A program made the translations under genes and the position numbers. From the NCBI GenBank assembly GCA_012932295.1, contig JAAONU010000008.1, positions 36,012,949 through 36,076,948 on the forward strand: DNA of 64,000 nt, in the 5' to 3' direction. This DNA comes from Cyclina sinensis (taxonomy: Eukaryota; Mollusca; Bivalvia; Venerida; Veneridae). Under the pieces are notes generated by a model, which was not told the origin of the DNA, ran no database searches, and saw nothing but the letters and a program-made list of their open reading frames with translations. Positions 12,421 through 25,272 of the stretch are shown piece after piece. How positions within the stretch are numbered: the stretch's first letter is position 1; every line of letters begins with the position of its first letter.

Positions 12421-13645
12421 TCGTTTAAGGAGGCCTACAGTTTGACCTGCTTTACACATTACTATTCATGTTATTTTTTAAACAAAGACCTCGTTGGTAT
12501 TAACCTTTTTTTTGGCTGTACAAACTTTTTGTCTTGAAGGGTGTATGAAGAATTGAAAATATTTTATTTTAAGTGAGTTTTAATTCCAAATCCAACATAA
12601 TGTTCTCAGTTTTGTAACTTATTTAGATCTTTTTGTAAGCTATTATTTTGTGTTAAAGTATATACTGTCAGATAAACATCTGTACCGTCTGTAAATAGAC
12701 GGACTTGTAATGTGATGTTACCGGAAACATCATTTATACATGAAGAAAAGGAGCGATCATGGTGTTTATCTTGAGGCACACTCACTGCTCCGTTTCAAAC
12801 TTATTTTTATGGCCAAGTTTTAGAAAAAATTTTAGAATAGAAGTTTGAATTTTACCATTCGACATCTTCGGTATTCAATCCACTTCCTCGATGGCTCTGT
12901 TGTTTTCTTCTTAATGTCCTTCATTACATATTGACAAACAGAATGAGAGAATAATTTGATGTTGTGAACTTCTTCAAATTCATGTTAATCGTATAACCTT
13001 TAATGAGACATATCCTAAAAATAACCCATGTTATAATACTTTCGTATTTTAATTGCTCTTTCTGTATATAAAAAATTAAAGCTGTAAAGATAAACACTAC
13101 TTTCTAAGAAGGTTTTCATTTATTATATGTTGCCACCCACCCAGAACTGTACAACAACTCCCTATATTATTTTTATATATTAGATATATTCAGTGTCCTA
13201 TCAGCGAACAATACACTCGCTCTTAAAAAGTTGTGTTTTGATAATCTACAAACTGTATAGAAATGTCGGCTTTAATATGCTTTTGTATGCACCGTATTTT
13301 TTCCATAAATTAAATAGCTGACATTTGATTTCGGCCTTCTTTTGATTCCATGAGTTTTTGATATTACATGTCTGTATTTTAACTACCGTTAACCACTCAC
13401 ACTGGAAAACAGAAATGTACTAATGAAGCAATTTTTACCAAATAATATTTATCGTTAGGTTTTAATACAGTTAACCCAATTCCTTTCATAATTCGAACTT
13501 TCTTGGCAATCTCCTTCTTCAGTATAATATGTTTTAGATAAAACCAATATCAAAACAGAATAATGCAAGGACACACCCCTGTACGCAAATTCTTGAAGAA
13601 TCTTCTCTCATTACAGAATGTATGCTTTTATAATGCAAACCGCAT
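12421..13645. other. Non-coding 5' flank of receptor-like gene B
   Basis: AT-rich sequence without coding signals. It runs up to the probable core promoter at 13646. Confidence 0.35.
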
Positions 13646-13653
13646 TATATAAG
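13646..13653 (+). promoter_or_regulatory. Putative TATA box of receptor-like gene B
   Basis: TATATAAG lies 46 bp before the signal-peptide ATG at 13699. This would leave a short leader of about 15-25 nt. The position is plausible, but AT-rich DNA gives such matches by chance. Confidence 0.35.
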
Positions 13654-13698
13654 AACGTATCGAAGAGAGATATTTTCCTCACTATATCATCAGGGAAG

Positions 13699-16600
13699 AT
13701 GCATATAACAGTTTCGTTTATACTTTTTACTTTCTTGGCGTTTTCATGCGCCACAGATCTACCAGATAAGAAAAGTGTACAAGATTACGCGTCACTTTGT
13801 CCATTAAGTGATTTCTGTGGGAAGTCTCCAGTTGTACAGGTAATTTCTTTTCTTTTATATTTTTGAACAGTTGAACACGGTCAGTTAATGGTCTAGCTTT
13901 TAGGTGAATATTTCATCACTTGCATCACAAAAGGTAGTAAAATATTTTGCTTTTTGATAAAGAATATCACACCTTACTTCATTTAAGCTGTAACAATTGG
14001 CTTTGTCTGTTTTGGAGATGACCACGCCTTTTGAAAAGAACAGAATCACTGAATGTATATTTTAGATGTACACTTCTTTTATTAACATTTCATAATAGTT
14101 GATTTTAAACTGCCATGCAGGATATATCAAACTGATTGTCTGTATGGCATCTCTATTGGTTAGGTATTAATGTTTTGGGGGACAAATATCTTATTTCTTT
14201 CAACGGTCTTACTGAATTTTTAAAATGATATCATGCACTAGGTGATGTTCCTATTGGACTGAAATCTAAATTGTTTGAAATATCAATCGAAAATCAACAG
14301 TGTGTTGTGTGTGTGTGCGTGTGTGTGTGTGCTTTCATGCTTTGCTTGTTCGTATAGCTATTTTGTTCGTTTTTTTTCAAAATATGAATGACTTAATAGG
14401 AGAGGTAAATAGCCAATTTTCCAGATTTTCAATTTGAACGATTTTCATCAGTTTTGTTAAATACACCATTTATCAAAATTAGAAAGTATAGCTTTTGAGG
14501 TTGAATACTGATATCTTATAATACTATTTTATATTTAATTCTATCGAGTCAGCATGATGCATAGAGCACAATAGCACACACTTACAGTAATATTATGATA
14601 AATGGTGTTGACGCCTTTTTTATGAGATGAAGTCTTGAAAAATGATATGTTTCATCAGTTATAGCATTCGAAATAAAAACAAGATAATATGTTTTGTTTA
14701 AAACCTATTGGTATAGATCCAATGACAAGAAACAGTTATAGCTTTAAGGAAATTTAAGAAGCAATGTTGTTTTTTTTATATAAAGTATTTAGTCACTTTT
14801 TGTCGGCATATAAACATAAAGAAGTTCTACATCAAACCGTTGAACGACGAAGTTGCAAATAACACAGGATGTGTATAGTCTTCTTCGTTTCGCCTAAAAA
14901 CCATTAGTAAGAACTCATGAATTGTACGTGTAATTGAAACTGTACTCCTGCTCTTTGCAATTATATCAACCGATGTTGTTATCTTCAAGCCAAAATTGAA
15001 ACGCCAACAAGCCATATGATAGGGCTATTACAGATCTGATATTTACAACGTATTTGACATGGAATATTTCATTTACGCAGCCAAAGTATTACCCAAAGCT
15101 ATGGTATTGTTAATAATTAATCATTCTCTACAATTTCATCAAGATGCAATGCTGAAATTCTGCTTTTATTATATTTCTCTTCTTAAATATGCTAAAAACA
15201 CACCTTGTCATTATATCAATTTGCTATGGCTTAGAAAACATAGAGCAATTTCAGATGAATAGTCTTGTGATGAACACAGAAACATTTTAATTAGCTTCTA
15301 ATGTTCTTTTAAAAAAAAAATAAAATAAAAAAATAATCGGTTTATTTAATTATGTAAAGCGAGGGACTCCGTGTATACACGAACAACAGAAGTAGTTTTT
15401 GTGTACAAAGGGAACAGAAAAAAAATGAAACACTGAATAAAGAAGTTGTAAACTAACATTCGTTTTGGATGATTGCCTCTTTCTTTCGAAACGCAGTTTC
15501 GAATGGTCGATAAACTAAGTAAAAGTTGACAAAAGGTTGATCAAATGAGCTACGATTAAGAAAATGGCACACAGTATTAGATTTAACCTACACCGTAACG
15601 AGACGCGTTAGCGTCATGAGGATGGAGCAGATAAAATTAAAAAATCAAAACAGTTTAAAACACGCACTTGCCTGGTAATTTGTGCGGTGACGGATGCAAA
15701 AGTAAGGTTTTAGCTGTTAATAAGAATTATTTTTGTTGAAAAGACAGTTGGTTATCTTACATATTTCGGAATTGGCCGGGATGAGCGTCATGTATCTATT
15801 TTCATGATTTTGATACTAGAAAAAAGTGATTTAATTACGAAACAGAAATGCATCAACAAGATTTTTAATGTTTTCTTCCGACCTACCTACCCACACTATT
15901 TTATGGGCATGAAGCCAAAAAGAAACAAGCTATTTTTTGGCCCAACTGTGAATTAACCACTGTACAATAATATAACATTGCACGGAAGTTATTGCACAGC
16001 TAGCTTTTGAAAACAAGGTCTGCTGTTACTAGATATAACTACTCTTATATAACAAAAATGTTTCACAACATTGTTTCTTATCGTCATAAAATTCTTCAAA
16101 ATGTTCAGGTCTGTACCCTGATTTGCAAATCATAGCAATTCGTTTTGGTAATATTTACAGACATATTCCATTTTAAACAATACATTTGAGTTTGTTTAAT
16201 AAAATCTAAAAAACTGTCAGTTGAGTATGAAACAGCACAATATCGTCAGCAAACAATAACATACATGTAAATATTTGACATTCATCTTTCGTAACTGTAT
16301 CGGCTTCATCATATAAAAAGTTGTGCATGTCGTTAATAAAAAGAATGAAGAGCCAGGGGGATGGCGTTTCTCCCTGCTTAACCCCCTTGAAGCTGTCAAA
16401 GTAGTCTGTTAGAATACTATTTAGGGAAAATATAGCAGCGAATAAATGCACCTAAGGTTGTTTTTTTTTCTTTTTTTAAGTGAAAGATCGTGGCATGTAT
16501 ACCGTATTCATGAATAGAAACATTAAATCCGTCGAATATTAAAATAGTAACACAGTCAAAAAGTATTTAATTAATGTCTTCAAGGAACTTAAGCTGGAAT

Positions 16601-19191
16601 TCAACCGTTGTTAATTACATGTATTTGGAAATATGAAATAAGGCAAACCAAGGATGGAATTACGGACCTAAATAGAAGTATTTCAATACAAATACTTAGT
16701 GGCAAACAGGATCTTTTTAAACTGCAATGTTGTGAGTTCAACATAATGATACTTCCATGCGTAAATATATTTCAAAGAAGAAAACATAAATATTGAATAA
16801 TTTTTTGAATGACATGCTTTAAGTTAATCCAGATCAGTGAGAACATTCTTTAGATTAAATGTTTTTATCATTCTATTGTATATACAATATTCGTTTGTGT
16901 TTGCATATTATTACATTTTGGTTGTTTCGTAAAAAGATAAAAAAGAATCATTGCAATATACACATTTCTTCATGAGAATAGAATTTCATTTCAAATGAGA
17001 CACATGGTCAAACTTTTATATCAAGCATAAGAGTCCTGACATATGTCATTTCTTTAAATTACAATTTTGCAAATGTTTATACAACAAAAGCATAATAAGT
17101 TATCAAAGTAAAATAATAAAAATATATATGTAAGATAAAGTATAAAACATGTCTGATTTTAAACTGCTCGTTACTGTTAAAAAACCAAAATGAAAATGCT
17201 ATTTTCAGAATTATAACCACACAGAGTTGAGCTCATGTTGCCAGAAATGTTCCTGTCATTTTGGATGCAGAACTGTCGGAACTTGTTGCCCTGGCGTAAA
17301 CTATCTCGCACAAGAAGACACAAAATACCTTTCATCACCTTTTATATGCAGTAACCTTCAGGACTTGCTAAATTCTCCTAGAAATGTAACCCCATATAGT
17401 GAACCTGGTGAGCAATATCGTATCATCCACAGATGTCCTGACCTGAATTCGTCAGATGCATTTCGTAGGTGTGAAAACCCAAAATTACTAGAAGATTATG
17501 TTGTTGTATCTGATAAAGAAAACAGCAATATCTTTAAAAACAAGCACTGTGCAGCGTGTCATAATGTAGAAAATTTTGTTCTATGGCCTCTACGTATCAC
17601 GTCATGCCTAGAATTGATGACAAGATCTTTTGAATCTGCCAAAGAAAGAGAGGCATACATCTTACAACACTGTAGCCTTGATGCAAATCCTCCTGAGTCA
17701 TTCGAAGTAGAGATAGCTATTTGCTATAGCGATACAAAGGTCATTCGAGAATGTAATGTATCTGGGAAATGGGATGTTTATGAAGAAGTACTTGAGGAGG
17801 CATGCCTTGAGGAAAGAGAAAACCAAAACACACTTTTCAAAGGAGAATACTATGAGACTACCAGTAAATACGTCATTTATTCGAATGTTTACTGTTACCT
17901 TTGTAATATGAAGAAAAGTGAACAGAACGGGGTGACGAAAAAGACGTGCAAAAATATTCTAAACGATGTTTCTAAAGGCCTAATTTTTCACTTTTCGGCT
18001 CTTTTAGACTTAAAAAAACTTACGACTGACAAGCAGCTCAACAAGGATTACCGTTGTTCATCAAGCGACGACTGGGACTATTTCAGCGTAGGTATTTTCA
18101 GTTTTGCATGCGTCAACACATTTGTTAAACAAATATATGTTTTGGTCTTAAAGTTTTTAAAAAAGGAATTAAATCAAAATCTCCTTTCAGACTTTGCAAA
18201 TAGAGTCACTCTGCAAAAGCAAAGGCGTGCTTTCAAGGTTTTTAAAGAAGACATAAATCTAAAATGGTAGACGAGTGACTTTAGGACAGCTTACTGAAGA
18301 TAACTTTTTCCATTGAACGTCAAAATGAAAGAATTCAGAAAGTATGACTGTGTTCAACATGTTATTTTCAGCTGGCCTGAATGAAGGTGTTCGTTAAAAT
18401 TGGCGGTGATTAAAAAAAAGAGATATTTATACTATTATCTTGTATACTTTCAGAATGTGTGTAGACCATTGCTGTGTTCAGTGGGTGAGGTACCGTTTTA
18501 TGGTAGCTGTGAGAGTTTCGCACTATCTACAACAGGATTTGGTGTAAAGATCAATTTTGAGCTCGGGTTTTACAGAGGTGGCATTGAACAGTTAATAAAC
18601 TATTGGACTATTTTTGAGAAAAAGATTGAAAAACTTGTGATAACAAAATGCGGAAGGTGCACTGTAACGCTATACGAGGTAGAGAGCACATCCCCTCGTC
18701 ATTTAAGGTTAATTGTGAAACTTTTTACCACAGAATATTGCTCTGTTACATACTTATTTGAGCATATAAAGTGGCTTGCCATGAGTCGTACACTCCACAT
18801 TAGGTTAAATAATATGGACAACATTTTACACATTTATTTGATTGTATCATTCGAACAATGGGTAAATATGACATATGTTTACAATCAACTTTCGAAAGGT
18901 TGTCCAAAATTTCTTGAGCTAGAGCGTAGCCATTTGCAAAACTGTCCGAGGTTTTTGATTCCACAACAAGAATTTTTTGCAGTCACTGATTTAAGCAATT
19001 TGACAATCAATGCGCAGCAAGATTTTGAGATTGTAAGAAGCAAGAGGAACGAAATGATATCAGTTTGTAAAGAAACATATTTTCGAATACATCGGTCTGT
19101 AAACAATGCAGAAGCCAGAAGTCGACGTTTTTCCACTGTAAGCAGCATTGGATTCATTTTAGTGTATGTAAACTGGTCGGATATGCTCTAA
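13699..19191 (+). CDS. Receptor-like cysteine-rich surface/secreted protein, copy B (3 exons, intact)
   Basis: The joined exons 13699-13839, 17209-18087 and 18454-19191 give 585 aa, with both junctions phase 0. The start was chosen at MHITVSF because a clean signal peptide (residues 1-19) follows; an in-frame upstream ATG at 13618 would bury it. Residues 57-74 have the spacing CCxxCxCxxxCxxxxxCC, whose CxCxxxCxxxxxCC part matches somatomedin-B domains. NKHCAACHNV lies at about 158-167. Exon 3 carries NVCRPLLC and CPKFLELERSHLQNCPRF, then ends in a weak hydrophobic tail (about 565-580). From memory, this architecture resembles ectodomains of molluscan adhesion/secretin-like GPCRs, but no 7TM segment follows. 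It is probably extracellular and surface-tethered; ligand unknown. Gene C is the diverged paralogue. Confidence 0.8.
14302..14332. repeat. (GT)n microsatellite
   Basis: A run of TG/GT dinucleotides with one GC interruption, in intron 1 of gene B. Apart from this run and the open frames without features at 14827-15015 and 15059-15262, nothing is seen between 13840 and 15680. Confidence 0.8.
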
Positions 19192-19684
19192 CTTAAAATT
19201 TTACAAAACTTTTACAAAAAGAAAATAAATATAATATAAAAGAGCAATTGTTGAAGAAATTTTAATAGTCTCATTCATTTCATGTAGTCGGTTTGTCTTT
19301 ACGTAAACAGGAAACATTTAGTAGAGAATGAAATACACTGTAATGAATATGAACCAAACCAAAAGTGTTTACTCGTGTTTCTCTTAAACAAAACCCACCA
19401 TCCTTATTGAATGATCTCATATATTATCATTTTTAAAAAATAAAAGTAGTGAACAATGTCGGCATTAGCATCACTCATGGTTTAAACGGTTTAAACACTT
19501 GGTAAAAGAGTGAAAAATCTCTGTAATGAGACAGAAATTTGTGCAAATATTACCACTTCTTCTACAATAATTTGTACCACATACAACTATACGCCCTTGG
19601 CCATATCGGTGTACAGTGTACCTATACTGATTTTATTTTCTTTCAGGAAACAATAATGGTTAAGTATTTAAACAACCAGCCACC
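15680..19684. repeat. Tandem segmental duplication, copy B
   Basis: Partner of 185-4246. It covers the distal part of intron 1, exons 2 and 3 and the 3' flank of gene B. Non-coding parts are still alignable by eye with scattered substitutions and small indels. An identical 176-bp tract lies inside exon 2. Confidence 0.85.
16090..16451 (-). pseudogene. LINE reverse-transcriptase fragment, uninterrupted paralogous copy
   Basis: Minus-strand frame 16206-16451 encodes GVKQGETPSPWLFILFIND, then DEADTVTKDECQIF and LLFADDIVLFHTQL. These are the conserved RT blocks leading to the catalytic FADD. Further 3' pieces (KWNMSVNITKTNC-like) follow down to about 16090 with a frameshift and stops. It was present before the duplication because copy A has it too. 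It lies in intron 1 of gene B, antisense to the gene. Confidence 0.75.
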
Positions 19685-19760
19685 TGCAAAATACAAACAA
19701 GAGTTTGATTTACATAAAAAGAAATTTCTCAACTTAAGGAAAAATATTAGTCATCCTTAA
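19647..19760 (+). other. Possible alternative last exon of gene B
   Basis: A good acceptor (TTTATTTTCTTTCAG) precedes base 19647. The frame then runs ETIMVKYLNNQPPAKYKQEF and on to a stop at 19760, rich in Lys. Splicing from a donor at the TAT|GTAAAC site (about 19167) would be phase 0 and would replace the last few residues with a basic tail, giving a membrane segment plus cytoplasmic tail. In copy A the matching position (4205) meets a stop after five codons, so the exon is not conserved there. No transcript evidence is available. Confidence 0.25.
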
Positions 19761-21375
19761 ATTTATACGAACCAACAGAGTGGCCCTGAATGTTAAAATG
19801 CAGTCGACTGATTTCTTCGAAAAGCAAACGTAAAAATTATTTTTACATAAGTATAACTCTTACTGCCATTAAGGAAGGCTGCAAATTGTAAAAACCTTTT
19901 ATGAACAGAAGATGGTAACATACCGGAGCTTGTGGTGACTATAAACAATAATTCAATCGTGGTAATAAATTTACTAACGAAATTCATTTCCATAGTATTT
20001 TGAATTTTTAAATATTGATACATAAAAAACTAACAAATAAAACATAAGCATTGTATCAACAAACAGAAACCAGAACTTGAGATATAATGTAGGTGATAGA
20101 CAGTTATGTGAAGAATTAAAACAAAATAATTTTTTACATTAAAACATTAGTTCAACGGAAATGATAGAAATTCATCAACGGTTGTGCACTCACATTTTTA
20201 TATTAAAGCAACTTCACCTCCCCCGGGGCTACTTCCGAAACTGTTTCTGTCTGGTTCGAGAAGTTATATAAATAACAAATGGCTATCGGGGTGATAGTGG
20301 ATATTGTCCATCCGAGAACTGGTATATTACCCCAAAGCGCAATTATAGCGAAAAATCTTATAACTACAATATAAGTTACTTACACAGTCAAAAGAAATAA
20401 AATTATCATTTTCCTTTCCTGTCACAATATGGGTGCTAACTGTCTTTGTACGATCCTGATCAATTAACTCTTAATATTTACTGAAAATAGAATAATCAGT
20501 CCATGGGCGTGAACTAGTACAACACGGAGTATGGAGGTATGTAGGGGTTATCTGCCCAAGGGTGATAAAAGAAATATCTCCCGTGGAATATTTTCCAGGA
20601 GGGTGATATTCGATCAGAACACATTATAACTCTATGGGAATTTTACATTCAAGGATGCATTGATGTATAATTAATTTATTTATCACAAGACAAATGTTGT
20701 TTGTAATGCAATATAACCATTATATATATTTCTATATTAAACATGTGTAATATAACGGCTACTGTTTGCTTCAAATATTATTTTTATTTATTGTCATTTT
20801 TAAAAATTGGTTAATATTTAGATGTCCTGTTTAAAAAAAAATGACTTTCGTGTTCAATATTTCGGACATATTTTGAGATTTTATTTGGAACTATATTCTT
20901 GTCGGATGTTTTGTAACAGCTTTTGTCAGTATATTTCAAATAAATATTTCTACAGTAAGATCACTTTTATGGTTGTTTTGAGTAGGGATAGGGCAGAGGC
21001 TCGCTTAACAATATTTTCCTGAACTCGTTGAACAAAAGTTTATATGAAATGAAATCTGGTATTCATATACTAAGTAATGTATATGTATTTGTCCTTATTG
21101 GTATGACAGTTATAGTCCAAAAGAACAACACGGATTCATTATTATCACATATTCATTTCTGGATATGATATATATTTACTTCTCTAGAAAGAGGAAGTCA
21201 CGTCTTGTAGGCGAAAGCTTAATTACATATTGTGTATTTTAATATAGTGTTTGGTTTGAGACCATATATTTGTGATTTAACCAATAGCTGGCTAGTGCTG
21301 CTTTTCAATACAAACCATGTTGTGCTTAAATTCTGATAACCTTAAATATACCATGGTATAATTTCCATGGTATAT
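19761..21375. other. Non-coding AT-rich stretch
   Basis: No genes or structured repeats recognised. The open frames at 19793-20023 and 20822-21022 have no supporting features. Confidence 0.35.
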
Positions 21376-21899
21376 TGTTACGGTCTAGTTCATACCTTCC
21401 TATAATTGCATAAATACAAACTCTGATAACTGCGTCAGGGAATCGATTCTTTGACTCAGTGGTTAGAGTAATGGCTTTCGCTGCGCTAAGATCGGAGTTC
21501 GAATCCCACTCTGGTTGTGCATTCTAAGATGCATTGCATCTTTCTGTTACGAACTTGCTTGTTCGTAAGATGGGGGCTCGTCCGGGATGACATCTCATGG
21601 ACTTTATAAAAAATAAATAAAATGAAACTTTAAAGATTTCTGTCTGATCTTCTGATCTAAAACAAATACACAGGACCGTTCCTCATCATAAATGATGACT
21701 TTCTCAAGAAGGGAAGTGTTACGGTCTAATGCATACTATAATTGTATAATTACAACCTCTGACAACTGCGTCAGGGAATCGATTCAGTGGTGAAAGTGTT
21801 GGCCTTCGCTGCGCTAAGATCGGAGTTCGAATCCCACTCTGGGTTGTGTATTCTCAGATACATTGCATCTTTCTGCTACGGACTTGCTTGTTTGTAAGA
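21376..21899 (+). mobile_element. TRIM element 2 with intact tRNA-Pro primer-binding site
   Basis: The 5' LTR is 21376-21570 and the 3' LTR 21717-21899, both TGTTACGGTCTA...GTAAGA. The flanking 4-bp duplication is ATAT (21372-21375 and 21900-21903). The LTR carries CATAAATA as a TATA-like motif. It is followed by a tRNA-like segment with an A-box-like ACTCAGTGGTTAGAG and a B-box GTTCGAATCCC at the normal spacing. The internal region is 146 bp, with no coding capacity, and ends in the polypurine tract AAGAAGGGAAG. Total size of 524 bp is within the TRIM class. Mobilisation would need proteins from an autonomous LTR element elsewhere. Confidence 0.88.
21571..21588 (+). promoter_or_regulatory. 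Primer-binding site, tRNA-Pro type
   Basis: TGGGGGCTCGTCCGGGAT directly follows the 5' LTR. It is identical to the 18-base site used by murine-leukaemia-type retroviruses and complementary to the 3' end of tRNA-Pro. An exact 18-base match at the expected position makes reverse-transcriptional origin very likely. Confidence 0.9.
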
Positions 21900-21903
21900 A
21901 TAT

Positions 21904-24900
21904 CAAGACCTGAAAGCATGAGATAGCAGGACAATCCATTCAAATTCAATTATGGCAATGCTGGATTACATAAGCTTCAAAAATATGCGCGTTTAATATT
22001 CAATCTTCAAAACACAAGGCTAGAAGAATTTATCAGATGATTTTATAAATGAGACACTCTTTAAGTGTTTTCAAAAGAGAAAGAATACTAACAATATGAC
22101 AAATTGATGCTATTGGTTAAAACATATATATCATATTTATATTGATGTCTATGCGGGTATCGTAAATAATACCATAGTCAGATGACCTTTCCATATATGA
22201 CCACAAACTGCTTAAAATCAGCTCTTATATAAAGCTCTGTTATTAGGATCTGAATGTCACCAAAAGAAGGTCACATTCCCATGACCTTTCAATCACCCAA
22301 TCAGTGCCTAGCTTTCAAGTTTTTGAAGGTGAAACAGTTTCTATTTTTAACCATTTGAAAAATCAATATTTAACTGGGATCCTAAAGTTAATTAAAGAAA
22401 ACTTGTAATATAATGAGATAATATTGTATGTATGGGAAAATTTCCAGTAGCTTTTGACATTTGACACATACTGCATGTAGCCCAAAGTAAACATGCCCGT
22501 TTACTTGAATATTTTTATCAGCATGCTCAAAGGAGAATTTATTTATCCTTTGAAAAAAATATTGTTTTCAAAATATTCAAGATGATTTAAACACGCTATA
22601 GAAGTTTACACACTCAAAACTAACACAACGTGTGAACAAGTAAACCATAAAGACGCATCATAAGATGCAGTGTCATTGGCTGGGATATAAATAACAATAC
22701 TGGAAATCCAGATTATCAAAAAGATAGAATTGAATGGGTCGCCTTCAGATCTAGGTGTAGTTAGATTGTGTACTTTAGTCAGATTGATGAACAAAATTAA
22801 GTTTTTCAGACACATTTATTCTAAAACCAGAAAAAAGATGTTAAGAGTAGCTAAAAATAGCTAAATGTTGTTCCTCACGTTCTGAATTATCCTGGCACGT
22901 AATTATTTTACTTTGGTTATCAATATCCTTCTACAGTATGTGACAGATATTGATGCAGTGATAAGATTTCTCTTATACTAATCTTATCCGTCTTATTTCG
23001 GAGCTGGGCTGAGTAAGAATAACCAAGTTAAAATAACAGCCAATAAGTAGGTTAAAATAACTATGTGTTTTATTTGACTGTAGGATTGCTTGTCGATGTA
23101 GCATATAGTAGCAGATTTATTTTGAGAACAGCAAACGGAATAATATCTAAATAAAAGATCTCATAAGTCTATATGTTTCATGATGATAGGTTGAATGGCT
23201 CCTACATATAACCTTTGTCCTAGGCTAACAAGAGGCCCTTTTTACATCTGCAGGTTCAATAGGTCATAGGTACATGATATGCAAATCCATGTTTTGCTTT
23301 TGTCAGAATCGATCTTTTTAACAAGTTTTTTTCCCCAGACAGTGACGAAGCATAAAAACTTGTTTTAGTGTTTTGAAATATAATTAAATCATACCACAAA
23401 TTTATAAATTGATAGCAACATGTCTGTTAGCGTCTTTTGTTGTGTATTCCATGCAGTATTATAGATAAAGGGTTTTTTTAAGTTTTTTAACTCAGAGTTT
23501 AATTTTTATCTTCAGAAAATGGATTTGAGATGGAAATTTATCTGCTTAACGCAAGTTTTAGATTAACTCACAAATTATAGAATTCATTTATTCTCCACTG
23601 ATATTTCTTTGTACAAAAGTCAAAAGTAATTTTAGTTTTAAACCGAAAGTTTAATATAATTATAAAAATACTGTCAGCACCAAGATTATAACCAATTGTG
23701 AATGTATTGAGAGTCTGAATGCTAGACTGAAGGTTTGGCTTTAATTGTTATATTTAAAGAAACAGTGTTGACACCCTGTAGGAAAATTAAATGTATGTGT
23801 AGGGTAACAGATCTGTTTTCAGATTGCACTCAATTTGCAAATTAGCTTTAACATTGATTAACCCAGCTTCCAAAAACAATAACTGTAATGTCAAATAATA
23901 ATGTTCTCTGTAATACAGTAGAAGAGTATTTAGTCTTTGTGAGTGGTCTGTTAAAGAATATTTATTTTCACAACAAGGTTTGGTAGTTATGTTTCAAGTT
24001 TGCACTAGAGTGGTCTTTCAACACTAATAATGTCATGGTTTATAGTTAGTAAAGAACTCTAAGATATTCTAAATGATGGATAACTCTTCATTCAGCTCAC
24101 TCATGGACAAACGCCTATCAGTTTCTGATGTTTATTGCAAAAACTAAAGATTAAATGCAAAATGATATTAACAGTCAGCTCATATAAAATTGTTGTAATT
24201 CCAGTTTTCAAAACACTGGCTAATGTCTTGTGCACTTCATGTTTATTGCCGAAAAAAAAAATGGCAAATTGAAACCAAGAGTAATTGTCGGTGATCTATT
24301 TATCAAAATCTTTCCTTAGCTTCCTTGATATATGACATGTTAACAAATAAACAAACAGCATGCCTGAGCTTACATAGGTAATATACGGTGCTAACAGATG
24401 AGCCAGAATCTACCCTGTCTGACCCCAGTGATTTTTAAGCATAAATAAAGCACATTCACTCCGGAAAAGGCACCAGCGTAAGTAGTATGACTCTAGAAAT
24501 TGCAACAATAATGAAATACTGACTAGAGGACTTAAGTATATCAGCTCGGAAGATTACAGGTTATAACTGCTGTGTGTTACAAATTTAAAGTTAAGTGAAG
24601 CTAATAGATATAAGTCTGCAGTGATTTTTTCCGAGTGTTGTGGAAACAGTATGACAACAGTGAAATGTCCTTAACATAATACTTTGATGGGTATTATCCT
24701 GTAGTTTTGGTATATGTTACTTCCATCAGTTTTGATAAAGATATTGGCTTTCCTGCCAAAGGAAAAAAGAAAAGAAGTCGGTATTTTTAAAACTTTTGTT
24801 CTGGTTTCAACATTACAGGAGAATAATGCAGATGTCAACAAGAGTACAAAGTCTGGGTAAGCAATCAGGATTGGACTTTTATATTGCTTGGCATTCATAT

Positions 24901-25272
24901 TTGTATTTTTGTTATCCACATGCGTGAAAAAAAATTAGATAATGTTATTTGTTATAGCTAAATTTTCATTCACTGATAGCACACCTTTATCTACGTAATT
25001 CAGTGACGAAGACCATTGAAGCGGCTATCAAATGTGCCTCCGATTGCTGAAATAATTACACTTGGATATACCTAAATTACAAATATTTTAAATTTTTATG
25101 ATACTCGTGAAACTTAGTGTTACACATTCATTGCGTACTTTCATCCATTCTAGTACTTAAGTAGTTTACTATTTAAGTAGACTTATAAATAGGAAAGCAT
25201 AATGCCATAGAAAGTGTGTTTCGTTAATTTTGCATAAATGACTGTAACTTAATGAAAAGCTTTGAAAATACC
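21904..25272. other. Non-coding stretch with a decayed exon copy
   Basis: Mostly AT-rich DNA without recognisable genes. The stretch 22873-23012 (minus) aligns by eye with the open exon-like segment at 28673-28904 but carries in-frame stops, so it looks like a dead copy. A 38-bp AG...GT-bounded segment on the plus strand near 24831-24856 could pass for a micro-exon but has nothing to support it. Confidence 0.4.

Noticed and set aside
19192..21375. A 7TM domain downstream of gene B
   Set aside because: I looked for a run of hydrophobic exons after the ectodomain and found none before the TRIM at 21376; likewise none after gene C up to the lectins.
21440..21515. tRNA gene inside the TRIM LTR
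   Set aside because: A- and B-box matches are good but the T-stem and acceptor stem do not pair, so no cloverleaf forms. Kept only as a tRNA-like promoter segment.
24831..24870. Possible 38-bp plus-strand micro-exon between TTACAG and GTAAGC
   Set aside because: No neighbouring exon in a matching phase was found. Splice-like strings alone are not enough.
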